Of a DNA stretch of 64,000 bases, positions 43,725-52,056 are shown piece after piece; the stretch's first letter is position 1; each line of letters starts with the position of its first letter. Origin of the DNA: Paracoccus sp. MKU1 (GTDB taxonomy: Bacteria; Pseudomonadota; Alphaproteobacteria; Rhodobacterales; Rhodobacteraceae); assembly GCF_001447385.1 (NCBI RefSeq), contig NZ_LLWQ01000064.1, forward strand, positions 124,001 through 188,000. The letters run 5' to 3'. A program made the position numbers and the translations under genes. The notes beneath the pieces were generated by a model, which was not told the DNA's origin, ran no database searches, and saw nothing but the letters and a program-made list of their open reading frames with translations.

Positions 43725-44135
43725 TCACTTGCGGCTGATCGGTATGGTCTGCACGATGCTGTCGGGCACGGAGCGGCGCAGATCGATGTTCAGAAGCCCG
43801 TTTTCCAACCCTGCGGACACGACCTCGACGCCATCCGCCAGCACGAAGCTGCGCTGAAAGGCGCGGGACGCGATGCCCCGGTGCAGAAAGACGCGGCCTT
43901 CCTCGGTCTCCGACTGCCGACCGCGAATCACCAACTGGCGATCCTCCAGCGTGATCGACAGGTCCTCCTCGGAAAAACCCGCCACGGCCAGCGTGATGCG
44001 AAAGCCGTTCGGCCCCTGGTGTTCGATGTTGTAGGGCGGATAGCCCTCGGCGCCCTTGGCGGCACGTTCGGCCAGACGTTCCAACTGGTCGAACCCCAGC
44101 AGGAACGGATGAGCGGCCAGACTGATCTTGGTCAT
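43725..44135 (-). CDS. Small heat-shock protein, Hsp20/alpha-crystallin family
   Basis: This 136 aa ATP-independent chaperone holds unfolding proteins. The alpha-crystallin domain covers about residues 35-125: YNIEHQGPNGFRITLAVAGFSEEDLSI, LVIRGRQ, VFLHRGIASRAFQRSFVLADGVEV and the A-x-x-xNGLL motif variant GLENGLLNIDLRR. The C-terminal IPI motif (TIPISRK) that mediates oligomerisation is present. ATG at 44135 is used; an extra two residues from a TTG are unlikely. It resembles IbpA-type proteins. Confidence 0.93.
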   Translation of the reverse strand: MTKISLAAHPFLLGFDQLERLAERAAKGAEGYPPYNIEHQGPNGFRITLAVAGFSEEDLSITLEDRQLVIRGRQSETEEGRVFLHRGIASRAFQRSFVLADGVEVVSAGLENGLLNIDLRRSVPDSIVQTIPISRK

Positions 44136-44197
44136 TCCCAAGCCCTTTGCATCAAAGCGACTGTCGGCCGGACCCCGGAATGGCGATCCGGCAAGAT

Positions 44198-44228
44198 CAA
44201 TATGTGAACGGATGCCGCCGGAAACAAG
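44198..44228 (-). promoter_or_regulatory. Weak candidate heat-shock promoter for hsp20
   Basis: On the minus strand CTTG (44225-44228) is followed after 18 bases by CACATATTG, about 60 bases before the hsp20 start. Alphaproteobacterial RpoH promoters, as I recall, have CTTG and a CYTATNT-like -10 spaced by 16-18 bases. The -35 fits but the -10 is only partial, so this is a suggestion. Confidence 0.3.
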
Positions 44229-44255
44229 GGCTTGCCGCGTCGCAGCGGCGCGAGG

Positions 44256-44858
44256 TCAGGGCCGCAGGCCGCATGCGGCCATCGCCGCCCGGATCGCCCG
44301 GCCCGAGCCGGCCAGCGGCAGGCTGCCCCGGCCGCGCTCGTCCGAAAGCTCGATCCGGCTGCCGCCCAGCAGCCCGGCCAGCAGCGCCGAGCCGCGCGCC
44401 GCCTGGGTTGCGCGCATGCCGCGCTGTGCCACAAAGGGCTGCATCACCGGCCGGCCGTCGATGCGCAGGACCAGCGCGCCGGGCGAGCCGGCCATGCCCT
44501 CGATGGCGATCAGCCCCTCGTTGCCGCGCTGGCACATATAGCTCAGCGCCAGCCGGCCGGACTGCACCCTTGCATAATGCGTCCGGCCGCCATCGGCCGC
44601 GCCGTTGGTCCAGGCCGCACCCTGCCGCGGCGGCTGGGCGGGCTGCTGGCGCCGGGGCGCCGGGGCGGCTTCCTCGCAATGTTCGGCCACGCAAGCGTGG
44701 TATTGCGGGTTCGAGGCGGGACCGAAGTGATACAGGCATTGGTTGACGCAAAGCTGCATCTGTTCGTCCCCGCCTTGGGCATGCGCGGGGGCAAGCGGCA
44801 GCAGCAGCGCCATCGCAAGGGCGCCGGGCCCGATCCTGTTGGGGGCGGTGGGGGGCAT
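44256..44858 (-). CDS. Secreted protein with a cysteine hairpin, unknown function
   Basis: This is a 200 aa protein with a signal peptide (cleavage after about residue 27, PAHAQ). The mature N-terminus has a twin-cysteine pattern: C37-x3-C41 and C56-x4-C61, suggesting a disulfide-linked helical hairpin. A Pro/Gln-rich linker follows. The C-terminal domain from about residue 85 (HYARVQSGRLALSYMC...) contains two more cysteines and looks like a small beta domain. I do not recognise the family. The ATG at 44858 has a perfect GGAGGA site; a start further upstream in the frame would add a non-signal extension. Confidence 0.7.
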   Translation of the reverse strand: MPPTAPNRIGPGALAMALLLPLAPAHAQGGDEQMQLCVNQCLYHFGPASNPQYHACVAEHCEEAAPAPRRQQPAQPPRQGAAWTNGAADGGRTHYARVQSGRLALSYMCQRGNEGLIAIEGMAGSPGALVLRIDGRPVMQPFVAQRGMRATQAARGSALLAGLLGGSRIELSDERGRGSLPLAGSGRAIRAAMAACGLRP

Positions 44859-45020
44859 CGGTTCCTCCTGCATCGGGTTCTGGCGCGAGTTTCGGGCCGG
44901 GCGGCCGCTCCGGGCAAGCGTTTTCTGATGCTGCCGGCTTGCGTTAACGCTTTCTCGCAAAACCATTAACAACGCCGGGGGCCTGCGCTATAACCGGAAC
45001 GATCCAGCCCGAGGCCCGAG

Positions 45021-45239
45021 ATGAACGCCCAACACGAGATGTCCCATGACGAGATCGCCCGCGCCAAGCTCGAAGTGCTGCGGCGCGAGCACCGGGATCT
45101 TGACGAGGCGATCGCCGCGCTGTCGGAACAGAGCCTGACCCATTCGCTGACGCTGCAACGGCTCAAGAAGCAAAAGCTTGCGCTCAAGGACCGCATCTCC
45201 CGGCTCGAGGACGAGTTGACCCCCGACATCATCGCCTGA
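45021..45239 (+). CDS. DUF465/YdcH family small protein
   Basis: This is a 72 aa helical protein, [20 protein letters not shown] then [22 protein letters not shown], a coiled-coil hairpin typical of DUF465. The [11 protein letters not shown] motif is the most conserved part of the family. No function is established. It lies 53 bases before purE in the same direction. Confidence 0.85.
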   Translation: MNAQHEMSHDEIARAKLEVLRREHRDLDEAIAALSEQSLTHSLTLQRLKKQKLALKDRISRLEDELTPDIIA

Positions 45240-45291
45240 TTGCATGATCCCGCCCGGCGCTGTAGGGCGGGGCGCAAAAGGGGGTCGAGCC

Positions 45292-45789
45292 ATGGAAAAA
45301 GCCGCCGAAAAACCCGTGGGGATCATTATGGGCAGCCAGTCCGACTGGCCGACCATGCGTGAGGCCGCCGCCATCCTGGACGAGTTGGGCATCGGCTACG
45401 AGGCGCGAATCGTTTCCGCGCATCGCACGCCGGACCGGCTGTGGGATTATGGCAAGACGGCGGTGGCGCGCGGGCTGAAGGTCATCATCGCCGGCGCCGG
45501 CGGGGCCGCGCATTTGCCGGGCATGATGGCCAGCAAGACCCGGGTGCCGGTGATCGGCGTGCCGGTGCAGACCAAGGCGCTGTCCGGCGTCGATTCGCTT
45601 TATTCCATCCTTCAGATGCCCAGGGGCTATCCGGTCGCCACCATGGCCATCGGTGCCGCGGGTGCCGCCAATGCCGGGCTGATGGCGGCCGGCATCCTGG
45701 CGGTTTCCGATCCCGACCTGGCGGCGCGGCTGGACGCCTGGCGGCAGGCGCTGTCCGATTCCATCCCCGAGGAGCCGCGCGATGAGTGA
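45292..45789 (+). CDS. purE: N5-carboxyaminoimidazole ribonucleotide mutase
   Basis: This enzyme converts N5-CAIR to CAIR in purine synthesis, using the PurK product. The 165 aa protein has the substrate loop [11 protein letters not shown] near residue 11-21, [12 protein letters not shown], and [14 protein letters not shown]. The ATG at 45292 matches family starts; the frame also opens upstream without conservation. It overlaps purK by eight bases, so both enzymes should be made together. Confidence 0.96.
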   Translation: MEKAAEKPVGIIMGSQSDWPTMREAAAILDELGIGYEARIVSAHRTPDRLWDYGKTAVARGLKVIIAGAGGAAHLPGMMASKTRVPVIGVPVQTKALSGVDSLYSILQMPRGYPVATMAIGAAGAANAGLMAAGILAVSDPDLAARLDAWRQALSDSIPEEPRDE

Positions 45790-46825
45790 ACTGAAACCCG
45801 GCGCGACCATCGGCATCCTGGGCGGCGGTCAGCTTGGCCGCATGCTCTCGGTCGCGGCCAGCCGGCTGGGCTATCGCTGCCATGTCTACGAGCCGGGCGC
45901 CGCGCCGGCGGGCGACGTGGCGCATCGGCTGACCACCGCGCCCTATGAGGACCAGGCGGCGCTGCGCGCCTTCGCCGAATCGGTCGATGTCATCACCTAT
46001 GAATTCGAGAACGTGCCGACGGCGGCGCTGGATCTGCTGGAATCGCTGCGCCCGATCCGGCCGAACCGCCGTGCCTTGGCCGTGTCGCAGGACCGGCTGA
46101 GCGAAAAGGATTTCCTGACCGGGATCGGGCTCTGCACCGCGCCCTATCGCAATGTCGAGACCGAGGCCGATCTGCCCGAGGCGCTGGCGGCCTTGGGGGC
46201 GCCGGCGATCCTCAAGACCCGGCGCCTGGGCTATGACGGCAAGGGGCAGATCCGCTTTTCCGATGCCGGGCACCGGGACTGGACCGGCGCGCCCTCGGTG
46301 CTGGAGGGGTTCGTGGATTTCTCGGCCGAGATCAGCGTCATCGTCGCGCGCGGCGCCGACGGGCAGGTCGCGGCCTATGATCCGGGCCTGAATGTGCATC
46401 GCGAGGGCATCCTGCGCACCACCACGGTGCCTTGCGGCTTGTCCGCCGGCCTGCTGACCGATGCGGTGCTGATCGCGGCGCGCATCGTCAATGCGCTGGA
46501 CTATATCGGCGTCATGGGGGTCGAGCTGTTCGTGACCGCGGAGGGGCTGGTGGTGAACGAGATCGCGCCGCGCGTGCACAATTCCGGCCATTGGACGCAG
46601 GCGGGCTGCGCCGTGGACCAGTTCGAGCAGCATATCCGCGCCGTGGCCGGCCTGCCCCTGGGCGACGGCCAGCGCTACGCCGATGTCGAGATGCAGAACC
46701 TGATCGGCGACGACGTGCTGCGCCTGCCGGAATTGCTGAAGCAGCCGCGCATGCAGGTCCATCTTTACGGCAAGGGCGATGCGCGTCCGGGCCGCAAGAT
46801 GGGCCATGTCAACCGGGTGCTGTAA
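45782..46825 (+). CDS. purK: 5-(carboxyamino)imidazole ribonucleotide synthase
   Basis: This ATP-grasp enzyme carboxylates AIR with bicarbonate to give N5-CAIR. The 347 aa protein has the N-terminal [32 protein letters not shown], the ATP-grasp core [17 protein letters not shown], and [16 protein letters not shown]. The end of the gene overlaps the end of the convergent cobC-like gene by 17 bases. Confidence 0.96.
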   Translation: MSELKPGATIGILGGGQLGRMLSVAASRLGYRCHVYEPGAAPAGDVAHRLTTAPYEDQAALRAFAESVDVITYEFENVPTAALDLLESLRPIRPNRRALAVSQDRLSEKDFLTGIGLCTAPYRNVETEADLPEALAALGAPAILKTRRLGYDGKGQIRFSDAGHRDWTGAPSVLEGFVDFSAEISVIVARGADGQVAAYDPGLNVHREGILRTTTVPCGLSAGLLTDAVLIAARIVNALDYIGVMGVELFVTAEGLVVNEIAPRVHNSGHWTQAGCAVDQFEQHIRAVAGLPLGDGQRYADVEMQNLIGDDVLRLPELLKQPRMQVHLYGKGDARPGRKMGHVNRVL

Positions 46826-47771
46826 AGGCGCCCGCCACGCGGTCGAATTCTTCGCGCGAGCCGGGAATGCCCAGGCGGATCCAGCGCGGGTGCCAGGGAA
46901 AGATGCGGCTCCAGATGCCGGCGCGGGCCAGCAGTTCATGTGCGGCCGGTGCGTCGGGTGTGTCGTAGAGCCGGAACAGATGCGTGCCGCCCGCCAGCGG
47001 CCAATGCGGCGTGACGATCTGGTCCAGATGCAGCGCCGCCTCGGACAGCCAGACCACGGTGTCGTCGATCCATTGCGCATCGGCCAGCGCCTGCGCGCCG
47101 ATCTCCAGGGCCGGGCCGCCGACCGACCAGGGGCCGGCGCGCTCGGCCAGTCGCGCCAGCAGATCCGGCGCGGCGATGGCGAAGCCCAGCCGCAGCCCGG
47201 CGAGGCCCCAGAACTTGCCGAAGCTGCGCAGCACGGTCACGTTTTCCGGCCGCGCGCCCGCCACCGACAGGTCGGGGCGCGGATCGGCAAAGCTTTCGTC
47301 CACCACCAGATGCCCGACGCTGGCGGCAATGGCGGCGATCTGCGCGGGCGTGAACTCGCGCCCGTCCGGGTTGTTCGGGTTCACGATGACCGCCAGATCG
47401 GCACCGGCCAGCGCAGCCGGATCGGCAGGCTCGGCCACATCCCAGCCGGCGGCGCGCAGGCTGGCGGCATGTTCGTTATAGGTCGGGGACAACACCGCCG
47501 CCCGCCGGCCCGGCAGCAGATGCGGCAGAAGCTGGATCGCCGCCGAGGCGCCGGCCAGCGGCAGCACCTGATCCTGCGGCCCGCCGAATCGGGCCGCGGC
47601 CAGGGCGCAGAGGCGGGCGGTATCGGCGCGCGTCGGCAAGGCGGTCAGCGCATGGGGCGAAAGCGGTCCTGCCTGCCAGGGCCGGCGGTTGATTCCCGTT
47701 GACAGGTCGATCCAGTCTGCCCGCCCGAAGCGGCTGGCCGCCTTGTCGATATCACCGCCGTGGTCGCGCAT
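46809..47771 (-). CDS. cobC: Threonine-phosphate decarboxylase-like aminotransferase
   Basis: This is a 320 aa fold-type I PLP protein. MRDHGGDIDKAASRFG and WIDLSTGINRRPW at the N-terminus are typical of the CobC/CobD group that makes aminopropanol phosphate for the cobalamin side chain. VNPNNPDGREF and the PLP-lysine motif SFGKFWGLAGLRLGF are clear. A GGGGAGG site supports the ATG at 47771. The overall pattern favours cobalamin synthesis over histidinol-phosphate aminotransferase, but no other corrin-ring gene is adjacent; cobS and cobT lie about 8 kb away. Confidence 0.8.
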   Translation of the reverse strand: MRDHGGDIDKAASRFGRADWIDLSTGINRRPWQAGPLSPHALTALPTRADTARLCALAAARFGGPQDQVLPLAGASAAIQLLPHLLPGRRAAVLSPTYNEHAASLRAAGWDVAEPADPAALAGADLAVIVNPNNPDGREFTPAQIAAIAASVGHLVVDESFADPRPDLSVAGARPENVTVLRSFGKFWGLAGLRLGFAIAAPDLLARLAERAGPWSVGGPALEIGAQALADAQWIDDTVVWLSEAALHLDQIVTPHWPLAGGTHLFRLYDTPDAPAAHELLARAGIWSRIFPWHPRWIRLGIPGSREEFDRVAGAFTAPG

Positions 47772-47939
47772 GGGCAATCCTCCCCGGCGTCCTTGAACCC
47801 GCACGAAAGCCGGTGGTCAAGCGGCGGAGACCGGCTGTCGCGATCCGGTAACGGAATTTTCGCTTTACACCCTCATGGAACCGGCACACGATATATTGTA
47901 GGCACATTCCGGAAACTACGCCGGGTGTAGTCTGGGTCA

Positions 47940-47965
47940 CCAAGGGTTGGGGCCAAGGGTTGGGG
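47940..47965. repeat. Perfect 13 bp tandem duplication before the YbjN gene
   Basis: CCAAGGGTTGGGG is present twice in direct tandem (47940-47952 and 47953-47965), 43 bases before the YbjN start codon. A possible promoter, TTTACA with a TATATT-like element, lies just upstream around 47874-47898. The duplication would change the length of the leader or the spacing of an operator. Confidence 0.55.
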
Positions 47966-48007
47966 TTCGACCTTCGCTCCGCTCGCAGACAGGCAGGGGG
48001 ACAGGAT

Positions 48008-48508
48008 ATGGCACAGCTGGACTTCATCCATAGCGATGACATCCATCCCATCGACATCGTGGAAACCGTCGCGGCCTATCACGAATGGGATTTCGACCGT
48101 CTGGCCGAGGATCAGATCGCCATGGCGGTCGAGGGGCAATGGCGCACCTATTCGATCACGCTGGCCTGGTCGCCGCGCGAGGAGGTGCTGCGGCTGATCT
48201 GCACCTTCGACATGGATCCCCCGGTCGAGACGCTGCCGGCGCTCTACGAGGTGCTGAACCTGGCCAACGACCAGGTCTGGGATGGCGGCTTCACCTTCTG
48301 GGGACCGCAGAAGCTGATGGTCTGGCGCTACGGGCTGGTGCTTGCGGGCGATGCCATCGCCGCACCCTCGCAGATCGACCAGATGATCGGCAACGCCATC
48401 CTGGCCTGCGAGCGGTTCTATCCCTGTTTCCAGCTGGCCTGCTGGGGCGATGCCACGCCGGAGGCTGCCATGGACATCGCCCTGTCCGAGGCCTACGGTC
48501 GCGCCTGA
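48008..48508 (+). CDS. YbjN domain-containing protein
   Basis: This 166 aa protein with a YbjN/type III chaperone-like fold begins MAQLDFIHSDDIHPIDIVET. The conserved pattern WRTYSITLAWSPREEVLRLICTFDM and LPALYEVLNLANDQVWDGGF identifies it. YbjN proteins have been linked to stress and motility phenotypes in enterobacteria, without a known biochemical role. The ATG at 48008 follows GGGGGACAGGAT. It is 37 bases upstream of proC. Confidence 0.8.
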   Translation: MAQLDFIHSDDIHPIDIVETVAAYHEWDFDRLAEDQIAMAVEGQWRTYSITLAWSPREEVLRLICTFDMDPPVETLPALYEVLNLANDQVWDGGFTFWGPQKLMVWRYGLVLAGDAIAAPSQIDQMIGNAILACERFYPCFQLACWGDATPEAAMDIALSEAYGRA

Positions 48509-48545
48509 ATTCCCGCCTTCGTGCGGGCAAGGTCAGGGGGAAGGT

Positions 48546-49349
48546 ATGGATTTTTCGGATCTGAATGCGCGTGGGCTGGTGCTGGTCGGCTGCGGCCGCA
48601 TGGGCAGCGCGCTTCTGGACGGCTGGCTGAAGAGCGGGCTGGCGGCGGGGGCGGTGCATGTGATCGACCCGCATCCCCGGGCGGAACTGTCGGATCTGGG
48701 TATTTGGGTCAACGGAGAATTGCCAAAGGATCCGGCGGTGCTGGTAATCGCCGTCAAGCCGCAGATGATGGCGGATGCGTTGCAGCGGCTGTCGGTCGGG
48801 GCGGGGACGCTGGTGGTCTCGGTCGCGGCCGGGGTGACCTTGGCGGCCTATGAGGCGGCCTTTCCGCAGGCGCCCATCGTGCGGACCATGCCGAACACTC
48901 CGGCGGCCATCGGCCAGGGCATCACCGCCATCATCGGCAATGCCAGAGCCGGCGAGACCGAAATGGCGCTGGCCGAGGCGCTGATGTCCGCCGTCGGCCG
49001 CGTGGTGCGGCTGGAGAGCGAGGGCCAGATGGATGCGGTGACGGCACTGTCCGGCTCGGGTCCCGCCTATGTCTTTCACATGATCGAGGCCATGGCGGCG
49101 GCCGGCGCGGCCGAGGGGCTTTCGCCGGCGCTGGCGTTGGAACTGGCGCGGGCCACCGTGGCCGGGGCCGGCGCGCTGGCCGTGCATGAGGACGAGGACC
49201 CGGCGAAGCTGCGCGAGGCGGTGACCTCGCCCGGCGGCACCACGGCGGCGGGATTGGGGGAGCTGATGGACCCCGGGACCGGCCTGCCGCCGCTGATGCG
49301 CCGTACCATTGCGGCGGCCGCCGCGCGGGGGCGGGAGCTGGGGAAATGA
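48546..49349 (+). CDS. proC: Pyrroline-5-carboxylate reductase
   Basis: This enzyme reduces pyrroline-5-carboxylate to proline with NAD(P)H. The 267 aa protein has the nucleotide fold LVLVGCGRMGSALLDGWL, VIAVKPQMM, RTMPNTPAAIGQG, and the C-terminal signature LREAVTSPGGTTAAGL. The segment LGIWVNGEL (around residue 51-59) is encoded by DNA that closely resembles the intergenic palindrome arms elsewhere in the window. The stop overlaps the start of the next gene by ATGA. Confidence 0.95.
   Translation: MDFSDLNARGLVLVGCGRMGSALLDGWLKSGLAAGAVHVIDPHPRAELSDLGIWVNGELPKDPAVLVIAVKPQMMADALQRLSVGAGTLVVSVAAGVTLAAYEAAFPQAPIVRTMPNTPAAIGQGITAIIGNARAGETEMALAEALMSAVGRVVRLESEGQMDAVTALSGSGPAYVFHMIEAMAAAGAAEGLSPALALELARATVAGAGALAVHEDEDPAKLREAVTSPGGTTAAGLGELMDPGTGLPPLMRRTIAAAAARGRELGK
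48696..48720. repeat. Intergenic-repeat-like sequence inside proC
   Basis: The stretch CTGGGTATTTGGGTCAACGG and the following GAGAA closely match the reverse complement of the repeat arm at 22845-22868 (about 22 of 25 positions, allowing one shift) and resemble 52109-52128. It is in frame within proC and unusually AT-rich for this gene. Confidence 0.45.
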
Positions 49350-49687
49350 GCGACCGGATCGCCTGGGCGGATTTCGAGAAGGTCGAGATCCGCGTCGGCC
49401 GCATCACCCGCGCCGAGCCTTTCCCCGAGGCACGGCGCCCGGCCTTCAAGCTGTGGCTGGATTTCGGGCCGGAGATCGGCGAGCGGAAAAGCTCGGCCCA
49501 GATCACCCGGCATTACGTGCCGGACGGGCTGATCGGCCGTCAGGTGCTGGCGGTGGTGAATTTCCCGCCGCGCCAGATCGGCCCGTTCATGTCCGAGGTC
49601 CTGGTGCTGGGCCTGCCCGACGAGGCGGGCGAGGTGGTGCTGATCGGTCCCGAGCGCGAGGTGCCGGTCGGTGGGAGGATGTATTGA
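49346..49687 (+). CDS. tRNA-binding domain protein, CsaA-like
   Basis: This 113 aa protein is an OB-fold of the type found in CsaA and at the ends of aminoacyl-tRNA synthetases. ADFEKVEIRVGRITRAEPFPEARRPAFKLWLDFG begins the fold, then SSAQITRHY and GRQVLAVVNFPPRQIGPFMSEVLVLG. CsaA binds unfolded or exported proteins in Bacillus; a tRNA-related role is also possible. It is coupled to proC by ATGA and to the dehydrogenase gene by a one-base overlap. Confidence 0.9.
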   Translation: MSDRIAWADFEKVEIRVGRITRAEPFPEARRPAFKLWLDFGPEIGERKSSAQITRHYVPDGLIGRQVLAVVNFPPRQIGPFMSEVLVLGLPDEAGEVVLIGPEREVPVGGRMY

Positions 49688-50637
49688 TGAAGCTTCTGGT
49701 GACGCGCCGCATGACCCAGGCGGCAGAGCAGGCGCTGAGGGCGCGGTTCGAGACCGAGATCCTGGACCGCAAGCACGGGCTCGGCGTCGATGAGGCGGCG
49801 CAGGCGCTGGCCGATTACGACGCGATCATGCCGACGCTGGGCGACCGCTTTACCGCCGAGGCCTTTCAGGCTCAGCCGCGCTGCCGCCTGCTGGCCAATT
49901 TCGGCGCCGGCTACAACCATATCGACGTCGCTGCCGCCGCGGCGGCCGGCGTCGCCGTGACCAACACCCCCGACGCCGTGACCGAGGCCACCGCCGACAT
50001 CGCCCTGACCCTGATACTGATGACCGCGCGCCGGGCCGGCGAGGGCGAGCGGCTGCTGCGTCGCGGCGCATGGACCGGCTGGGAGCCGACGCAGCTTCTG
50101 GGCCGGCATGTCACCGGCTGCACGGTGGGCATCATCGGCATGGGCCGTATCGGCAAGGCCATCGCCCGGCGCTGCCATTTCGGCTTCGGCATGGAGGTGC
50201 TGTTCCACAATCGCTCGGTGGTGTCCTCGCTGGATTTCCCGGCCCGGCAGGTGGCCGATCTGGACGAGTTGCTGGCGCAGTCGGATTTCGCCGTCGTCGC
50301 CGTGCCCGGCGGGGCCGAGACCCGGCACATGATCGGCGCGCATGAACTGGAGCGGCTGGGGCCGCGCTCATACCTCGTCAACATCGCCCGCGGCGACGTG
50401 GTCGAGGAGGCGGCGCTGGTCGAGGCGCTGGCGCAAGGCCGGATCGCCGGAGCAGGGCTTGATGTTTACGAATTCGAGCCGAAGGTCGCGCCGGCGCTTT
50501 GCGCCATGGAGAACGTGACCCTGCTGCCGCATCTGGGCACCGCCGCCGAGGAGGTGCGCACCGCCATGGCGATGCGGGCGATGAACAATCTGGTCGCCTT
50601 TGCCGAGGGGCAGGCGCTGCCGGACCGGGTGAGCTGA
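49687..50637 (+). CDS. D-glycerate dehydrogenase/glyoxylate-hydroxypyruvate reductase
   Basis: This 316 aa NAD(P)-dependent D-2-hydroxyacid dehydrogenase has the substrate-side motif ANFGAGYNHIDVAAA, the Rossmann motif VGIIGMGRIGKAIARRC and the catalytic Arg/Glu/His set in VNIARGDVVEE, AGLDVYEFEP and LLPHLGTAAEE. The FNR-like HNRSVV after the second strand suggests NADPH preference. It is similar to GyaR/GhrB-type enzymes. A glycerate-kinase-like fragment follows with a one-base overlap, which supports a role in glycerate metabolism. Confidence 0.9.
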   Translation: MKLLVTRRMTQAAEQALRARFETEILDRKHGLGVDEAAQALADYDAIMPTLGDRFTAEAFQAQPRCRLLANFGAGYNHIDVAAAAAAGVAVTNTPDAVTEATADIALTLILMTARRAGEGERLLRRGAWTGWEPTQLLGRHVTGCTVGIIGMGRIGKAIARRCHFGFGMEVLFHNRSVVSSLDFPARQVADLDELLAQSDFAVVAVPGGAETRHMIGAHELERLGPRSYLVNIARGDVVEEAALVEALAQGRIAGAGLDVYEFEPKVAPALCAMENVTLLPHLGTAAEEVRTAMAMRAMNNLVAFAEGQALPDRVS

Positions 50638-50897
50638 TGACGCCCGGCGCGCGAACCATGGCCCTGATCCGGGCGGGCATCGGTGCAGCCGAGTCTGGCG
50701 CGGCGGTGATGGGGGCCAGGGCCGAGGTGCTGGCCAATCCGCCGGGGCCGGGCGGATGCCGGCAGGTGATCGCGCTGGGCAAGGCTGTCTGGGCCATGGC
50801 CGTGCCGGCGCGGGTGGTGACCGTCGCCAATGTCATGGATCTGGCGGTGCTGGTGCGCCTGAAGGACGGCCCTGCCCGGGTCGACATGCAGGGCTGA
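50637..50897 (+). pseudogene. Probable remnant of a glycerate 2-kinase (DUF4147/MOFRL)
   Basis: This is an 86 aa open frame beginning MTPGARTMALIRAGIGAAES, overlapping the dehydrogenase stop by one base. Residues 9-55 resemble the start of MOFRL-type glycerate kinases, including VIALGKAVWAMA. The last segment, VVTVANVMDLAVLVR, resembles their C-terminal TGTNVMDL motif. Intact enzymes are over 400 aa, so the middle is missing. The neighbouring D-glycerate dehydrogenase is the normal partner of such a kinase. A genuine short protein cannot be excluded. Confidence 0.5.
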
Positions 50898-50973
50898 TCT
50901 GCGCCCGCGCGCCTTGCCCGCCCTTCTGGCAGGCCCTAAGACCGAAAGGCACGAGCCGCATGATGGGAACCTC

Positions 50974-52020
50974 ATGAGATCCACGCTCAGCTACATGACC
51001 TGGCCCTTCATCGTCACCGGCGCCGGGCTGGCGCTCGCCGCCTTCCTGGGCTGGGAATATCACGGCACCGGCTCGGGGGCGCTGGCCTTCTTCCTGATCG
51101 CCGGCATCCTGGCGGTGCTGGAAATCTCGCTCAGCTTCGACAATGCCATCGTCAATGCCAACAAGCTCAAGCAGATGGTGCCGAAATGGCAGCGCCGCTT
51201 CCTGACATGGGGGATCCTGATCGCGGTGTTCGGCATGCGGGTGATCTTCCCCCTGCTGGTGGTGGTGATCGCCGCCCACCTCGCGCCGTGGGAGGCAATT
51301 CGCCTCGCCGCCACTCAGCCGCAGGAATATTCCCGCATCATCCACGAGGCGCATCTGCCCATCGCCGCCTTCGGTGGCTCGTTCCTGATGCTGGTGGCGC
51401 TGAACTATTTCTTCGACGAGGCCAAGGACGTGGACTGGATCAAGGGCGTCGAGGCCGCGCTGCGCAAGCTGGGCGAGATCCGCGGCATGGAGGTGGGCTT
51501 CGTGCTGGTCTGCATGCTGGTGATCGTCGGCCAATTGCCGGCGGAAAAGGAACATGCCTTCATCATCGCCGCGATCTGGGGGGTGATCACCTATCTGCTG
51601 GTGGACATGCTGGGCCATGTGCTCGACCGCTGGGGCGCCCAGCACAGCCAGGCCGACATGGCGCGCGGCGGCTTTGGCGCCTTTCTCTATCTGGAGGTGC
51701 TGGACGCGTCCTTCAGCTTCGACGGGGTGATCGGCGCCTTCGCGCTGACCCAGAACCTGTTCCTGATCGCCATCGGCCTGGGCATCGGCGCGATGTATGT
51801 GCGCTCAATGACGGTGATGCTGGTCGAGCGCGGCACGCTCGCCGCCTTCCGCTATCTCGAACACGGCGCCTTCTGGTCGATCTTCGTGCTGTCTATCCTG
51901 ATGTTCGTGCAGACCCTGCGACCGATCCCCGAGGTCGTCACCGGCCTTCTGGGCGCCTGTTTCATCGGCATGGCCTTTCTCAGCTCGCTGGCCTGGCGCC
52001 GCCGCCATCCGCACGGCTAG
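50974..52020 (+). CDS. DUF475 integral membrane protein (TerC-like)
   Basis: This 348 aa membrane protein has about nine predicted helices. The conserved ILAVLEISLSFDNAIVNANKL near residue 45-65 and the second half-repeat YLEVLDASFSFDGVIGAFAL near 230-250 are the acidic, paired motifs of the TerC/DUF475 superfamily, thought to handle metal ions such as manganese. The ATG at 50974 gives the typical MRSTLSYMTWPFIVTG start. The gene ends at a palindromic element opposite the aminopeptidase gene. Confidence 0.85.
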   Translation: MRSTLSYMTWPFIVTGAGLALAAFLGWEYHGTGSGALAFFLIAGILAVLEISLSFDNAIVNANKLKQMVPKWQRRFLTWGILIAVFGMRVIFPLLVVVIAAHLAPWEAIRLAATQPQEYSRIIHEAHLPIAAFGGSFLMLVALNYFFDEAKDVDWIKGVEAALRKLGEIRGMEVGFVLVCMLVIVGQLPAEKEHAFIIAAIWGVITYLLVDMLGHVLDRWGAQHSQADMARGGFGAFLYLEVLDASFSFDGVIGAFALTQNLFLIAIGLGIGAMYVRSMTVMLVERGTLAAFRYLEHGAFWSIFVLSILMFVQTLRPIPEVVTGLLGACFIGMAFLSSLAWRRRHPHG

Positions 52021-52056
52021 CTAGCCCCGCAGCCGGCCGGGCGCGGGACCTCTTGC

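Noticed and set aside
50898..50973. A possible manganese riboswitch (yybP-ykoY type) before the DUF475 gene, since TerC-like genes often have one.
   Set aside because: The gap is only 76 bases and I see none of the conserved loop sequences.
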